DNA of 64,000 nucleotides, from NCBI GenBank assembly GCA_964007475.1, contig OZ023273.1, forward strand, positions 147,843,308-147,907,307. Direction: 5' to 3'. The notes under the pieces were generated by a model. It was not told the origin of the DNA. It saw nothing but the letters and a program-made list of their open reading frames with translations, and did not search any database. The position numbers and the translations under genes are program-made. Positions 1 through 12,800 of the stretch are shown here, piece after piece (within the stretch, counting starts at the first letter, position 1; the number at the start of each line of letters is the position of its first letter). This DNA is from Hybos culiciformis. Lineage: Eukaryota > Arthropoda > Insecta > Diptera > Hybotidae.

Positions 1-2030
1 TATTCTACTAAATTAAAAACTAACTTAAGTATATTAATTTTTCTTTCCGTCTTCGAATAATCTGGAATCTTGTTTCACGGAAATTCTATTCACTACTATT
101 GACTGTTGAAGTTTCTTCCTTATATTCTTAATTCGTTGAAAAACTTAAAAACTAAATATCTGGCAGATTTCAATTAACTCGGTGCACTCTAAATTAAACA
201 ATGCTTATACCTGAAAAAAAAAAATAAAAAATAAAATAAAAATAAAAAATTATATGATTTTCATACCTGATGGTAACAAACAAACGAAGCAATTGCAGAC
301 TTATTCAGGTGATTTTGAAAACATAATATTACATTTTCTGTTTTATTTTTTTATTTTTTTATTATTCTATGAAGTTATTTTCAGTTATACTTACTTGAGA
401 ATCAATAAGGAATGTTGGTCAACTTTTTTTTATTTTTTTATTTTTTGCAATATGTTTTGTATAAAAATTTTTACATTATTATTTTTTTTTGTAGATATTA
501 GCATAGATTCCAAATTTATTTATGGAATTTTTGTTAAAATTATATGAAATAACGTAATAATTTGAAAACAATGTACACGCGTTCAATGAATAGGAACTAC
601 CTGTTTATTTTATGAATTAATGAGCCTTTTTGCTCGTTTAAAGTTTATATATATGTATATAGGTTTATGAAAAGTATATTATTGTAAAATTTTATAGGTT
701 AAATTTTCTTCTTTTTTTTTTAAATTTTATATCTATATTTAATTTGATTTTTTATTTCGGAAACTAGGACAATATGTAAAATTGTTATTATAGATATATT
801 TAGGATAGTCGATAATATTTTCTTCATTTACATATAGTTAGTGATTTTAAGATAAAATGTTATCGTTTTTCTTTTCTTACAAAAACATTGAGTTAAAGCT
901 TTTATATTCACAGATTTTCAAGAATATTTTATTTTAAGAACTGAAATAATACTAATAATATACATATATTATTTGTGTTTCTAGAAGCTATAAAATCTAA
1001 TATACGATAATTACATTTTGGCTTTTAAGTGGATTAAGATTGTTGTGAATCTAAATAAGATCATCTGTTATTAAGAGAAAAGTAAAAAAGGAAATGATGT
1101 TCTAGCAAAAATGTAATTAGCGTTAAATTTTATACAAAGTCAAATCTGTCAAAATTCTGTAAAAATGAACTTAAATAACAAAATTTATTCAACAAAAATC
1201 GGAAATAACATTTCAAAATTTCATTTGAAAACTCTTAACTTTTTTTTGAAGTAATGTCAATAACTTTTAAATTTAATTATCTAGAATTTGAGCTGACTTT
1301 TAAATTGCACTATGACTACACAATACATAAATATTAAATTTTTTAGTTCAATTTTACATAATTTCTTGCTTTAAATTTTCCTCAACACTTCTAACTAAAA
1401 ACATTCTGAAGAACTAAAAAATAAAAATTAATAATAAATAAATATATGTCAAACTATGTTAGATTTAATGATTTGAATGTTATTTTAAAAAACTATTAAT
1501 TTGATTTAATGTTTATAGAAAAATATGCGGGCGGTTATTGTTATTTCTAACTAAAAAAAATAAAATCTATATTTTTATTTTTATACTTTTTAATGTATAT
1601 ATATAGTAAAAAATTATAAAGAAATTTTCATTCATAAAATAAAATGCATTCAAATTACAACAGTGATACAACAGTATAATAAAATAATTTATTTTTTTTC
1701 TTCTAAACTTGGCCCAAATAAATGTATAGTTAATAGAAGAAAAAGACGAGAGAGAAAAAAAAAAGATAAAATTTTTTTTCTGTAAAATGATTTTTGGTTA
1801 TAGAGCTATGAACAAATTATGATGAAATGATTAGAAAATTTATGGTCAAATGAATTTGAAAATGAAAGAAGTCAATGACTTTCATTTTGGATAAAATTAT
1901 GTTGATTCAAAAATTAACACTTAGGTAAAAGAAAATTAATTTCAATTTTTATTTTTTTGCTTGTCAATTTAGAGATCGTAAGTTTTAGTTTAAATTATTG
2001 AATGAATAATTATAGTAGACATTGGAGCAT

Positions 2031-2043
2031 AAGATAAGATAAG
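2031..2043 (+). promoter_or_regulatory. GATA-factor motif pair
   Basis: AAGATAAGATAAG contains two overlapping GATAAG motifs. Similar pairs lie at 21415-21430 and 22168-22190, so GATA motifs recur in this locus. Whether any is bound cannot be told from sequence. Confidence 0.3.
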
Positions 2044-5000
2044 TTAAGTATTGCATTTTTGTTACAAACTCATAACTATATGAGTCTCTATTAATATTTT
2101 TCTAACCCGGCTTAACCCTTTTGTTTTTTAATAAAATTCCTTTTCATACAGCAAATGGAAAGCTTGCAGTTTTTAACGAAATTCGAAAAATCTACATATT
2201 TATTTTGCGAAATATTGAATTTGAAGATATTTCTAAAATATCAGTAACCCGGAAATTTTATTCTTCAACATTTACAAGCATATTTTTTCCTACTGAATCT
2301 GTTTGATAGGAACAAATCTACGAATGAATACTACATCCTAAACAAAATACAAATTAGATGAGAACGTACCCTAAGTTTACCAGCGCTATTTCCACAGTCC
2401 TTAACTATGTAAGTATACAGGAAAAACATATAAGGAATATTTTTTTTTTTCAAAGATACCTGATGATATCGAAGTCGACTATATTAGGTACGAGAGTTTA
2501 TACTTTTATCAGATAAAGCATATGATATCCAAATTTTTGATTTGATTGTAATATTATGCTAATTTGCATATTTATTTTTTGCAGCATTGGGTTACAAAAT
2601 AAAAAAAAATTACGTGTTCATTAATTTTGTGATTATTTTGCAAATTTAGTATTCAGGTTATTTCTTTTAATTTTATTATTACACCTTTTGAAGCGTAAAA
2701 CGGTAATAGACTACACATATAATACATTTATATACTTTTATTAATTTACAAAATATTTATTCGTTAGCTTACCTGGTTTGTATGCTTAAAAATAATAAAA
2801 AAAAAATTTAAGGAATTTGAAATTTTTTCGAAATTGTTATCAAATCATTGAATCAAATATTCAATCATCAGTTGATTTAAAAGACAGATAGCAAACTGCA
2901 TTATCGTATTTTATAGGATATAGGTAGAAATGAATCTCGACCAAAATTGTTTCAAAGTTTTCATAGTAAATTGTAGTTTTTCGTGGATTATTCGTGGTCA
3001 GATGTGATGAGATATGAATATATGATACGCGCCAGATCTAAAATCTTTAGATACAAATTTTCGATTGCCGCCTGCGAGTCATTAATTATACAAACATTCG
3101 CTTGAGATAAACATAATACCTACCTCACATTGTTTTCTTTAAATACCAAAAGAATCTTCTTACAAGGTAGAATATTTCGGAGATAGTATGTAATTCTGGT
3201 TTTGGAAGTGCAGTATGGTTTAATTGATTTCAACTTTTAGATCTTATCAAAATTTTGAATTTGTTTCGTTTTTGATTTTTCAGTTCGAGATAAAAATACC
3301 GAAAACGCGAAATATTACAGATTTAAATTTAAAGATTAATTCATAAATCAACTCTGTGATTATATACCGTAAAAGCAGTAAATTAATATTTAGACAACGT
3401 TTAATAGAAATAAAATATATTTTTTTTTATACCTGCGAAATTATAATTGGTTTTAAAAAATTAAGGTACTTATATTTCATATCAAAAAATTTACATTCAA
3501 ATTTATAATTCGTATAAATTTCAATTTTTTATATAATTACTTGTGCAACTGTGAAATTTCTGGAATTCAAGACCTTAAACTCAAGTGTTTTGAATATGGT
3601 GAAGTGTTTTTGGTATTATAGAATTAGGGTCTTCTGGCAAATTAAATAAAAATATGATTTTTTAAAACTATAATTTTAATTTGGCGCAATAATGACGTCT
3701 TTAGAGAATCAATTTAGGTACAATTTTTTTTTTTTTTTTGGTAAAAGTTGAGAACCAATAATTTTTATACACCTTTCAACAATTATATTTCTGCTATTGT
3801 TTTGAGAGGTAAATGGAAAAAAACATACTACAACAGTTTATTTAATTTCATTAAACAACAATTTTATTATTATTAAAAATAAAAATAAAAAAATTATCAA
3901 TTCTTTTAAACTGAAATTGATTATTGAATATATTTAAAAAATAAATATAAAAAGAAAAAGAAAATTTATAATAATAATAATTCATTATTTGCATTCCACT
4001 GCATATAGTTTGTTTTTTAATATCATAAAAATATGACTATCATAATAAATTAGAAGAGAAATTATTGGTTTTATGAATTTTCTTCTTTTTTTTTTTAATA
4101 AAATATTTCTTTTACACACTGCAGTGTAACAATAGAATATTTAATTATTTATTTTATATAAGAAGAGTACGTGCGATGGTTGTCGTATGTCTTCTTTATA
4201 TGACAATTTAAAATAAATGTTAAAGCGATTAATTTTTGACAGGGTTTTATAGTGAATAATACAAATTTTTTGTTGTAGTAGCTTAGAATTAAATAACATT
4301 TTTCAAATTTCTTGTTTTAAAAAAGAAGTCCGAAAAAATTTGGAACTTACATTTTTAGTAACATTTAAAGAATGATATTTAAAATTTTTTTTTTAACTAC
4401 ATAATCGTATAAATTCATTATAAAGTTAATTTACGGAATGGAGAATGGACTATGCATATTTGACATCTAAAAGATATATATTTCATCAAAGAGTTGCTGG
4501 TTCTCAAAATACACTTAAAATAGAAAAAAATTAAGTTTCTACTTGTAGTTTCTACCTTATCTTTAAGACCAAACTATTTCCAAACTTAATATTGTTAAAT
4601 AAATAAGTTTTTTTTGACTCAAATGACGATCAAATCAATTTTTTATTTTTTTAAACATAGAAAATGTTAAAATTTTTTCATTGATGCAACTTAAGTCATT
4701 GATTAAAAATTTAAATTTATTTTAATAAGCCTTTTATATTAATATTTCTCACTATTATACCATAAAAACTATAATTCTTTATTATATACCTATTATGCGT
4801 TGGAGTATAAAAGTATAAAATTATAATTTTTAAAGCTCAAGTACACAAAGAAAAGAGCATTGATCTTAAACAAAACAAAAAAATAAATATGTATATACAT
4901 ATAACTAATTTAATTAAATATAATTTTTTATTTTTGTGATCATAGAGCTAAAATTAGAAACCAATATTTACCGCCTTCTGTTTAAAACTTCATTCAAAAA

Positions 5001-5687
5001 GTAGTACTGTGCAATCTAGAAGTTAACGTTTCTTAAATCAATTATTGATTTGTTAAACTTTTTAAATAACACCTAAAGCTTAAAATCAAAAAAGAATTTA
5101 TATAATAATATCATTTGATATTAAAAAAAAACATCAAGTAAAAATTAGGTTGGTTCACAAATGAAAATTTTATGTAGTAAAAAGAGTAGAAAGAAAGTAT
5201 TGGTTAAAAAATAATAATAGCGAGATAATATTTAATGTCAAATTAGCTTTAATACTTGGAAAAAGTTTAGCATTGGAATATACTAAATGTATCTTCTTGG
5301 TTGGCTAGTTGGTTAAAGTGACGGAACCCTTCAAGATTCAAAAGCTTTCAATAAGCTCTAGTTTACCTTTTTTTCACTAAACTCTCGTAAACACAAGTGA
5401 TAAAACGAGCTAAATCCCTTAAGTGATGTTCAAGTTTTTCATCACTTCCCTGGGTTTTGTGAGTACTGTCAGAATCCTCAATGCAAAACATAATACATAA
5501 ATATTCGATCAAAACTTTCTGGAGTCCTTCCATAATTATTATCTTTTAATTATATACTATCTATAATTACGTATTATACAAATATTATACAAACATGTAC
5601 CTGTACATAATATTTCCGAAAAGATTTATCGTAAATATTTCAATTATTCAATTCATCGGAGCTTAACATTTTTTTTTTAAATTAACG

Positions 5688-5719
5688 AAAATTTTAAGAG
5701 AAAATTCTCTTAAAATTTT
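5688..5719. repeat. perfect inverted repeat, 15-bp arms
   Basis: AAAATTTTAAGAGAA is followed after two bases by its exact reverse complement. The hairpin is AT-rich and of unknown function. Confidence 0.9.
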
Positions 5720-6469
5720 ATTTTCAATATTAGTATACTATAAATATAAAAACAATCTTATTCAGTGAGTATTTTTTTATTATTATTTTATTTTTATCTC
5801 ATTATTATTTACGATATATATAACAAACGCAATATGAGATTGTATGAGAAACCAATAATATTTTTCTCATTCCTCATTAGAACTTTTGTTGATCTATCTT
5901 AAAGAAAATAATTAATTTTTTTTTTGTACAAAATTTTATAATGTATAATTTATATTGTAGGTAGGTACATAAATCTATAATGATAATAAAGTGTTGAAAT
6001 TTAATCAGGTATTAATTTAATTTGTTATAATTTTATTTTAGTAATTTTATAGCCATTTAACTTAAGTTGTTGGTGTAAAGGTTACCCGTATAAACATTGA
6101 TTGAATACTTATGAAATTACTATCCAAAATAAGAATTTAAAAGGATGCCAATCAATGATGAATTAAATTCCTTTTTCATATTATCCTTTTTGGAATTTTA
6201 AGCCGATAAAAATTTGGAATAAGGCATACCATTCAATCATTGAGTTCTTTTTATAGAATTTTACACCAAGACAGCATTAAAGGTTTTTTATTTTATAAAA
6301 AATCAAAACTATTAAAAAGAAATTTGTTTTTTTTTCCAGAAAATTTTTAATCATTATTTCATCTATGTTTAGTGAGTTCAATTGACTTTTGAGATGCGAA
6401 AAATTAAATTTTATGACGAATATTAGATATACAGTTTTCGTAAATCCAAGCAATAAGTCGTAATACCCA

Positions 6470-6641
6470 GTTTATTGCTTTACATATATTCAATAATACT
6501 GCGTTAATACCTTTTTTTGAAGGTCAGAATTTTTTAGAGATCACTACATTCCATAGTTTATTGTTGTACCTAAATTCAATAACACTGTTAATATCTTTTT
6601 TTTGAAGCTCAACATTTTTAAGTGATTACTACATTCCACGC
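6470..6641. repeat. diverged tandem duplication, two units of about 86 bp
   Basis: Units begin GTTTATTG at 6470 and at 6556. Both continue through a TTCAATAA-CACTG-like block, a T run followed by GAAG, and an ACTACATTCCA block near the end. The copies have diverged by substitutions and small indels, so the duplication is not recent. Confidence 0.7.
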
Positions 6642-9227
6642 TTTGTATTTAGCGTGGCCAAAACATTAAAAATATTATTATCTTTATCCCTTAAAGGTTT
6701 TCTATTTCTATATTTTTCTATTTTTAATAAACATACTGCACTTATATTAAAACAATTTTATGGCATAATTTATAAACAGGTAAATAAACCATAAAAACTA
6801 CCTACTTATAACAATAATATTACGTATATTTTAAATACTTATATTGAAAAAAAAAAAAATTAATTTGTTAAACACGTTAAAATACAAATAAAGTATTTTT
6901 CCTATAAAATTTTCTCTTTGCATTTAATTCACTGAAAAATAAATTCTCAAGTTTCAAACAAAAATAAGAAAAAAAAAATTTAAATTAAAAATGAAAACAA
7001 ACAAAAAAAAAAGATAAAATACGATATTATAGAATTTCTCTTTACAAAGAATAACATTATAAATATTTAGTATCGTGAATGCTTTCGAAACGTTTAGTTG
7101 GTTGAGCGGGAATATTTTATAATAAAAAAAATTTGAAAAAATAAAAAAAATAAATAAAAATAAAAAAATAAATAAATATTAATAACGAAATACTTAAAAT
7201 CAAGACACGTCGTCGTCGTGGTAATAAATATATTATATACATATCTATTCGTATATATATAAAATCAATTTGTGAATTTTCCTTTTCTCGAGTCTAAAAT
7301 AATTTCATTTTAATTTCTTTAAAACTGCATAAAATTTATCTTTTGGTGTTCGCATAATATTCTTTTGACTAAAAAAAAAATTATAATAACAATATCAAAA
7401 ATATTTTTTTTTTTGAGGTTAACTTAATATGTAAACAATCTGTCGAAAGAATTCTATCTCTGATATTAATTGAAAATGCATTTTTGGCATATGAAAATTA
7501 TTTAATATTATCAATTTTGATTTTAATTGTCATTTCATTAGAATTATGATTAAAAACGAAGTATAAAAACGAATTCAATATAAAAATTAAAAATTTATAA
7601 ACTGCGAAGAAAATTAAAAAAACAAACAAAATATAAATATTTTTTTTGACAACATGTTTTAAATTTCAACGAAATTAACAATTTCAAAAATATTAAATTA
7701 AAAAAAAAAAAAACATTAAAAGAAACTAATAGACATAATAAAAATGTAGCTCTGGCGGCATTAAACTGACGTTAAAATTTTGTGTTAACTGTTTTTTTTT
7801 GCAAATTAAATAATTTGTTCAGCTGGCACTAGTTTTATATTTCAAAAATTTCAATTATATACAGATCTGCTGTTAATAAAAATGACATTTTATTATATAA
7901 AATTAACAAAAATATTCAATACAAAAATAAAAAAAAATGTTATTAATGGAAATAAATATTTAATAAACATCAACATAAATTAAAAAAAAAAAATAAATTT
8001 AAAGGTTGTTGATTAGAAAATAAAATCTTTAAACATTTAATTAAATAATCAAATAAAAAATTATCGAAAATCAATTATTTGTTCTAAAGTCAGCCGTTTT
8101 TTTTTAATATTCAAGGGTGACTCTCATTTGTCAAAAAACATGTTAAAGAAAACTTATACTTGTAAACAATCCAAAATCGAACTTAATGAATCATTTTAAA
8201 TTAATTCTCGATAAATAAAAAAAATACAATTTTTAATCCTAATTTTTGGCAATTTAATTTATGCTAATAATTTTTTATTTTTTTTTTCTAATGAATTATT
8301 TAATATTAAATTTCCAATTAAAAAAAGTGAGTAAACAAAATAAAATAAAAAATTGAAAACAGAAAAGAACAACATAATTAAATTAATATAATATTAGAAA
8401 AAGAAGTAAAATAAATATCTTAATTTAATTAAATTTTTTTTTTTTATTTAGTTTGAAAAATCTAATCAAAAATTATGAATGTCAAAATTATAAATTTATG
8501 TAAACAAATAGCAATTTGCTTGTGAAATTAATAATATGAGCAGCAAATATAATCAAGAAAATTTATAAACAAAAAAACAAACGCTAAATAAATAAATTAA
8601 AAAAAATGTTAAATAAATTTAATGAAATAATTGAAAAATGTCAAAAATTAACAATTATTATTCTAATTATATTAAAATAACAACAATTATTATTGACAGT
8701 TTACAATTTTATTTCAATTATAATTTACGAAAAATTGTTTAGGTAGTAAAAAAAATTAATTTTTAAAATAAGATTAAAATACGAAAAAAAAAAAAAAATA
8801 TTAATTTTCTCTTCTGTTTTTTTTTTTTTTTTTGTATTTCAAGTTCAATTAAAAGAAATTTTTTTTTATATATGCCGAAAATTAAGGTTGATTTTATTTG
8901 TTGTTTAAAGAAATGTTAAACTCAATTAATTAATTTTCTGTACTGCTTTGTTGTGTTTTTTTTTTCTTTCATTTTTATACACAAAAATATATATGTATAT
9001 CCGAATATAACAATATAATAATAATATCATTAATTTTTTATTACAAAAAATAATTTTTTTTTTTGTGAAAATTTATTCAATTAATACAATAATAAAGAAT
9101 AAAGGAAATCAAGAAGAGAATAAAAAAAAATACTAGAATTAATTAAAAATTCATAAAAAAAAAATAAAAATTATACATATTTAATGTAAAAAAAAAAAAA
9201 TATTAAAAAAAAAAATACCTTATAAAT

Positions 9228-9241
9228 TTTATTATAAACAG
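9228..9241 (+). promoter_or_regulatory. possible splice acceptor just upstream of the osp start codon
   Basis: TTTATTATAAACAG ends at 9241 and is followed by 12 bases before the ATG at 9254. The tract is only moderately pyrimidine-rich and is preceded by A runs, so it is a mediocre acceptor. If used, coding exon A would begin at 9242 with a 12-base 5'-UTR segment spliced from an upstream non-coding exon. A TATAAA-like string at 9221 is an alternative reading, as a core promoter element, but it sits too close to the ATG for an ordinary 5'-UTR. Confidence 0.3.
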
Positions 9242-9253
9242 ATTTTTATTACA

Positions 9254-9373
9254 ATGGGTACGCGTACAATTGATTGCCGGAAATTCACACCAAATATTTT
9301 TAATAAAAGCAAATGTAGTCATTGTTTCCGTCAACGTGAAGAACATAGTGCTGCTGCATTAGAATCAAATAGG
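9254..9373 (+). CDS. osp: outspread, first recognised coding exon (N-terminus, 40 codons, partial gene)
   Basis: The 40 codons contain the segment [17 protein letters not shown] (residues 15-31), preceded by DCRKF. This is the conserved N-terminal motif shared by insect outspread and vertebrate MPRIP, a Rho/myosin-phosphatase and actin-associated scaffold with PH domains and coiled coils. Cysteines sit at residues 8, 21 and 24; Cys21 and Cys24 form a CxxC pair. The start ATG at 9254 has a favourable context (A at -3, G at +4). An in-frame TAA lies upstream at 9182, so translation most simply begins here. The exon ends AGG|GTAAGTT at 9373, a strong donor, in phase 0. Codon use and GC content are clearly higher than in the flanks. 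The exon joins in frame to 62922-63002. In flies osp affects wing posture. The family assignment rests on recalled motifs, not a search, but two exons agree. Confidence 0.93.
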
Positions 9374-9475
9374 GTAAGTTGAATGATTTTTTTTTTATGT
9401 TTTTAAAATTTTTGTTTTAATCTATCTTTATCTATGTATATAATTATATACATCATATATATGTACAATTATATT

Positions 9476-9885
9476 CAGGGCCGGATCTACATAATTCATA
9501 TTCATCTAAAGTTTTGTACATATAAAAAGGGCCCCGAACCAAAATATGATTCAAAATTTATATATAGTTGATTATTTTTAGTTATTATAAGTTAGCCACA
9601 AAAAATAATAATTATAAAACCAAATTTAACTATCTTTCTGAACTTTTTTGATATTAAGATCTGGTAATAAATTTATAACATTTTGAGATTTGTCACCCAG
9701 GAACAAGAGTTAGTTTTTGGGCTTTTCAATCAATGTTGTCAAATAACTATTGAGTTTTAATCAAAAATTATTAGATTTGAAAGTAAATAAATGCAAGCGA
9801 AAGTCAGAGACGTACATAATGTTGATTTCAAAGATCCACAAAATATTTAAGCTTCAGGGCACTAAAAATTGTTAATCTGCCACTG
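9476..9885. mobile_element. non-autonomous hAT-like element (MITE), 410 bp
   Basis: The left end reads CAGGGCCGGATCTACA. The reverse complement of the right end reads CAGTGGCAGATTAACA, agreeing at 11 of the 16 positions. Both resemble the CAGNGGCGGAT termini of the hAT superfamily (Tip100/Zaphod type). The flanking 8-mers are ATTATATT (9468-9475) and CTTATATT (9886-9893), a 7-of-8 match expected for a hAT target duplication. A GGGCCCC block lies about 50 bp inside the left end and a GGGC block near the right end, also typical. There is no transposase frame, so it is a deletion derivative or MITE. It inserted about 100 bp downstream of the exon A donor. Confidence 0.72.
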
Positions 9886-9893
9886 CTTATATT

Positions 9894-12800
9894 ATAATAA
9901 TTTATATAATGTTTTAAGTTTTAATGTAAACATAATTATAATAATGTTAATTTTGTTTTTTCATTTTGATGTTCTATTCTGAGAATGTTTATCATGATTT
10001 GACGATCTTAGATTAAAAAAAAAGAATGAAGATGAAATAGAAATACATATTGAATATTTTTTTATTTTTTTTGTATTTGAAGGACATATCATTTAAACAT
10101 TAATTTTTCGAACAAAAATGTCTTGCAAAAAGTTTCATAATTTTTTTTTAGAAACTTTGGGTGCGGGTAAATAATTATAAGTTTGGTTCAAAAAACTTAT
10201 TATTATTTTTAATTTAATAACAAAAATACATATTACTATCTGTCAAAAATTCTACCTTATTAGAAAAGGTTAATCACTGTGCAGAGAAGTGGAAATAGGA
10301 ACAATATTGTGAGAACGAAAAAATTTCTGTAGATTGTATGTACTAAGTATAAGACAGTTTGATACAGTGAATTCATATTTTGTACAAAATTCCAGTCTAA
10401 AAGGAATCCACGACCAAACACTTTGTACAATAATGATAATATCCTCATACCATGACGCCCGACTTACATGTAAAATAATTAATGTGAAGGAGATGATACG
10501 GTTTTTTAGATATTCGTGTTAGATTTATCTTAGAATGAAATTTCTCATTCCGAAGTGCTGAGACTTTTCAACAACTTTATGCGAGACAATAGTGATAAAG
10601 GCATTAAGACAACAATTTATGTTTTATATTTTAAGTATCTATAGTATACATTTAATGCCAAATATTTCCAATGAATTCTCATTCTACATTATATGTACCA
10701 AAAAAACAGAAATACAAACTGGCAATGTTAAATCTTAAGAAGGGAAACGAGATCCGAAAATTTTCCACAATTTTATTATTTTAAAACCATATTTAAAGTT
10801 CTTTTTTTCTTTTTTTCTTTTTGTAAAAAATGTAAATTACTTGTGTTGAAATATTTAGTTTGATAAATGAGTTTAGTATTTTTATATATATATATATAAT
10901 TTTTTTTTTATTCTTTTTATAAAAAAGTTTTCAATTTTTTTTTTTAAATATATGCTTAATTTTGTTGTGAGACAGAAAAAAATAAATAATTTATTTCAAA
11001 AAGTTTTTGACCCATGAATTTTTTTTTCCATGATTTTTTTTTTGAACTTACTATTTATATTTGGTTTGATTTTTTTTTTTTTTTTCGTCTTTCTTTCCCC
11101 ATATTGTTGACATATTTGTTTTGGTTTAGTGCTGATAAATATTCTTCTTCATATATATTTATATTCTTTTTACATAATTTAAAAATTCTATATTTTTATG
11201 TAAATATTTATATTAATTCTTAAAAATCTCTAAATAATAAAATCGGAAAAAAAAAAATCAAAACATAATGAATGATCGATCATGATCCAGTAATTTTTAT
11301 TAATATATAGCAGAAAAAAAAAAGACAACACACACAACAGATAAAATTTATAACTTGTTTTTGTTGTTTTTGTTATAGTTTTATGATTGAAATAATTGAC
11401 ATAAAATGTAAGTTTGTTGCCATCATTTCCTCATCACAATATTATTTACACTTAAAAAATTGATTCTCATAAATATTATTATTATTATTATTATGATGCC
11501 CAACACATAAATTATGTATACACTTTTACTCGAAAAAAAAAAATCATTTATTTTTAGTTTATTTTTTGTAAATACATAATTTTTTTTTTTTTTATTTTAT
11601 TTTATCCCATTTGAATTGTATTTAAGTGAATTTTTTGTTTAAAAGGGGAATAATTTTCAGCTAAAAATTTAGTTATTTTTGGAAAATTTTCTATGAAATT
11701 TCCTATATATGTGTTGTGAGTAGTACATCAGAGTAAAAGGAGTTCCAAGGTTTTTTTTTTGTCGTGCAATGAACTATTTATTTAATTTTTTTTGAAAAAT
11801 TTGTCTTATTAAATTATTTATAAATTTACAGATATATTGCGTGAAGTAGTTGTTGCATTATGAAGTATACCTATTGCATACTGCGTTAGAAAAGAAAATT
11901 TATTAATATATACTTAATGAAGAAGTTTTTCCGGCAATAAAGTTAAATCGACGATCATCTATATCAAAATTCTGATAAGATTCAATTAAGACAGTTAATA
12001 GAATTGAACAGAATAAATAGAATGTACGGAAAAGCTCTACATGTCGATTCACTTTAAATTTAAATGCTTTAAATAAATCAACTTATTTGAAATTACCTTT
12101 TAATGATGATTCATGTGAAAAATTTTACCTATTCTTAGGGGTTCAATTTGTAATGTATTTATTATATGTTTTTATGGCTTCAGCAATGCCAAATTTCAAT
12201 GCAATTTTCATTAGTTTTTCTTTTATATATATTCATACATATATTTCATAATAAGCTTTATTTTATTTTTATTATATTTATTCATAGAATGTAAATAAGA
12301 ATGAAAAAAAAAAAATAAATTTTATATTTTTAATTCTATCGAAATTTATTTTCTTTTGAAATTTTGCTGAATTATATACATATATAGTTGTTAAGTACAG
12401 AGAAAATAAATAAATGAATAAGTATCTTAGTTTTATTGAAAACATATTGATATAGAGACTTTAATAATTCGCAATAAAATTCAATTTCACTTAAAATAAA
12501 TTTCTATCAATTCTTAGAAAAATAAATATTCATAAATAACGATAGATATATTTATATAAAGTGCTTATTTTGGTTTATTGAATATTATAAAATATTACTT
12601 GTAAAAAGATTGTGTTTTTTTAAAAGAAATATTAAAAGTGAAAATATTCCACAAATTAAGTTCTAATCCGAATCTATAGCATAATTCAAGAGAGACATTG
12701 ATTTTTTAAACATTGTAGAATAGAGAATAGTTCTTTTATAAAATACTTAAACATAGATAATCCATAAGAGGACTTAATCATACAAAATAATTTTATTCCA

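Larger units (their letters stand above)
1..9253. other. AT-rich upstream flank or 5'-UTR intron of osp; no gene recognised
   Basis: No coding sequence is recognised in these 9.25 kb. It holds a diverged 86-bp tandem duplication (6470-6641), a 32-bp palindrome (5688-5719), a possible mariner-type end (5149), a GATA pair (2031-2043) and a CGT trinucleotide run (7208-7220). The stretch TTATAAACAG ending at 9241, 12 bp before the start codon, could be an acceptor for an upstream 5'-UTR exon. Alternatively, transcription could begin close by. The sequence does not decide between these. A GTAAGTAT donor-like site lies at 2409, but no exon can be assigned to it. Confidence 0.6.

Noticed and set aside
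4126..4137. Perfect palindrome ACACTGCAGTGT
   Set aside because: Twelve bases with no flanking structure; not distinctive enough to report as a feature.
6760..6790. AAACAG|GTAAAT fused splice site upstream of exon A
   Set aside because: Poor pyrimidine tract, and it is not certain that this region is intronic.
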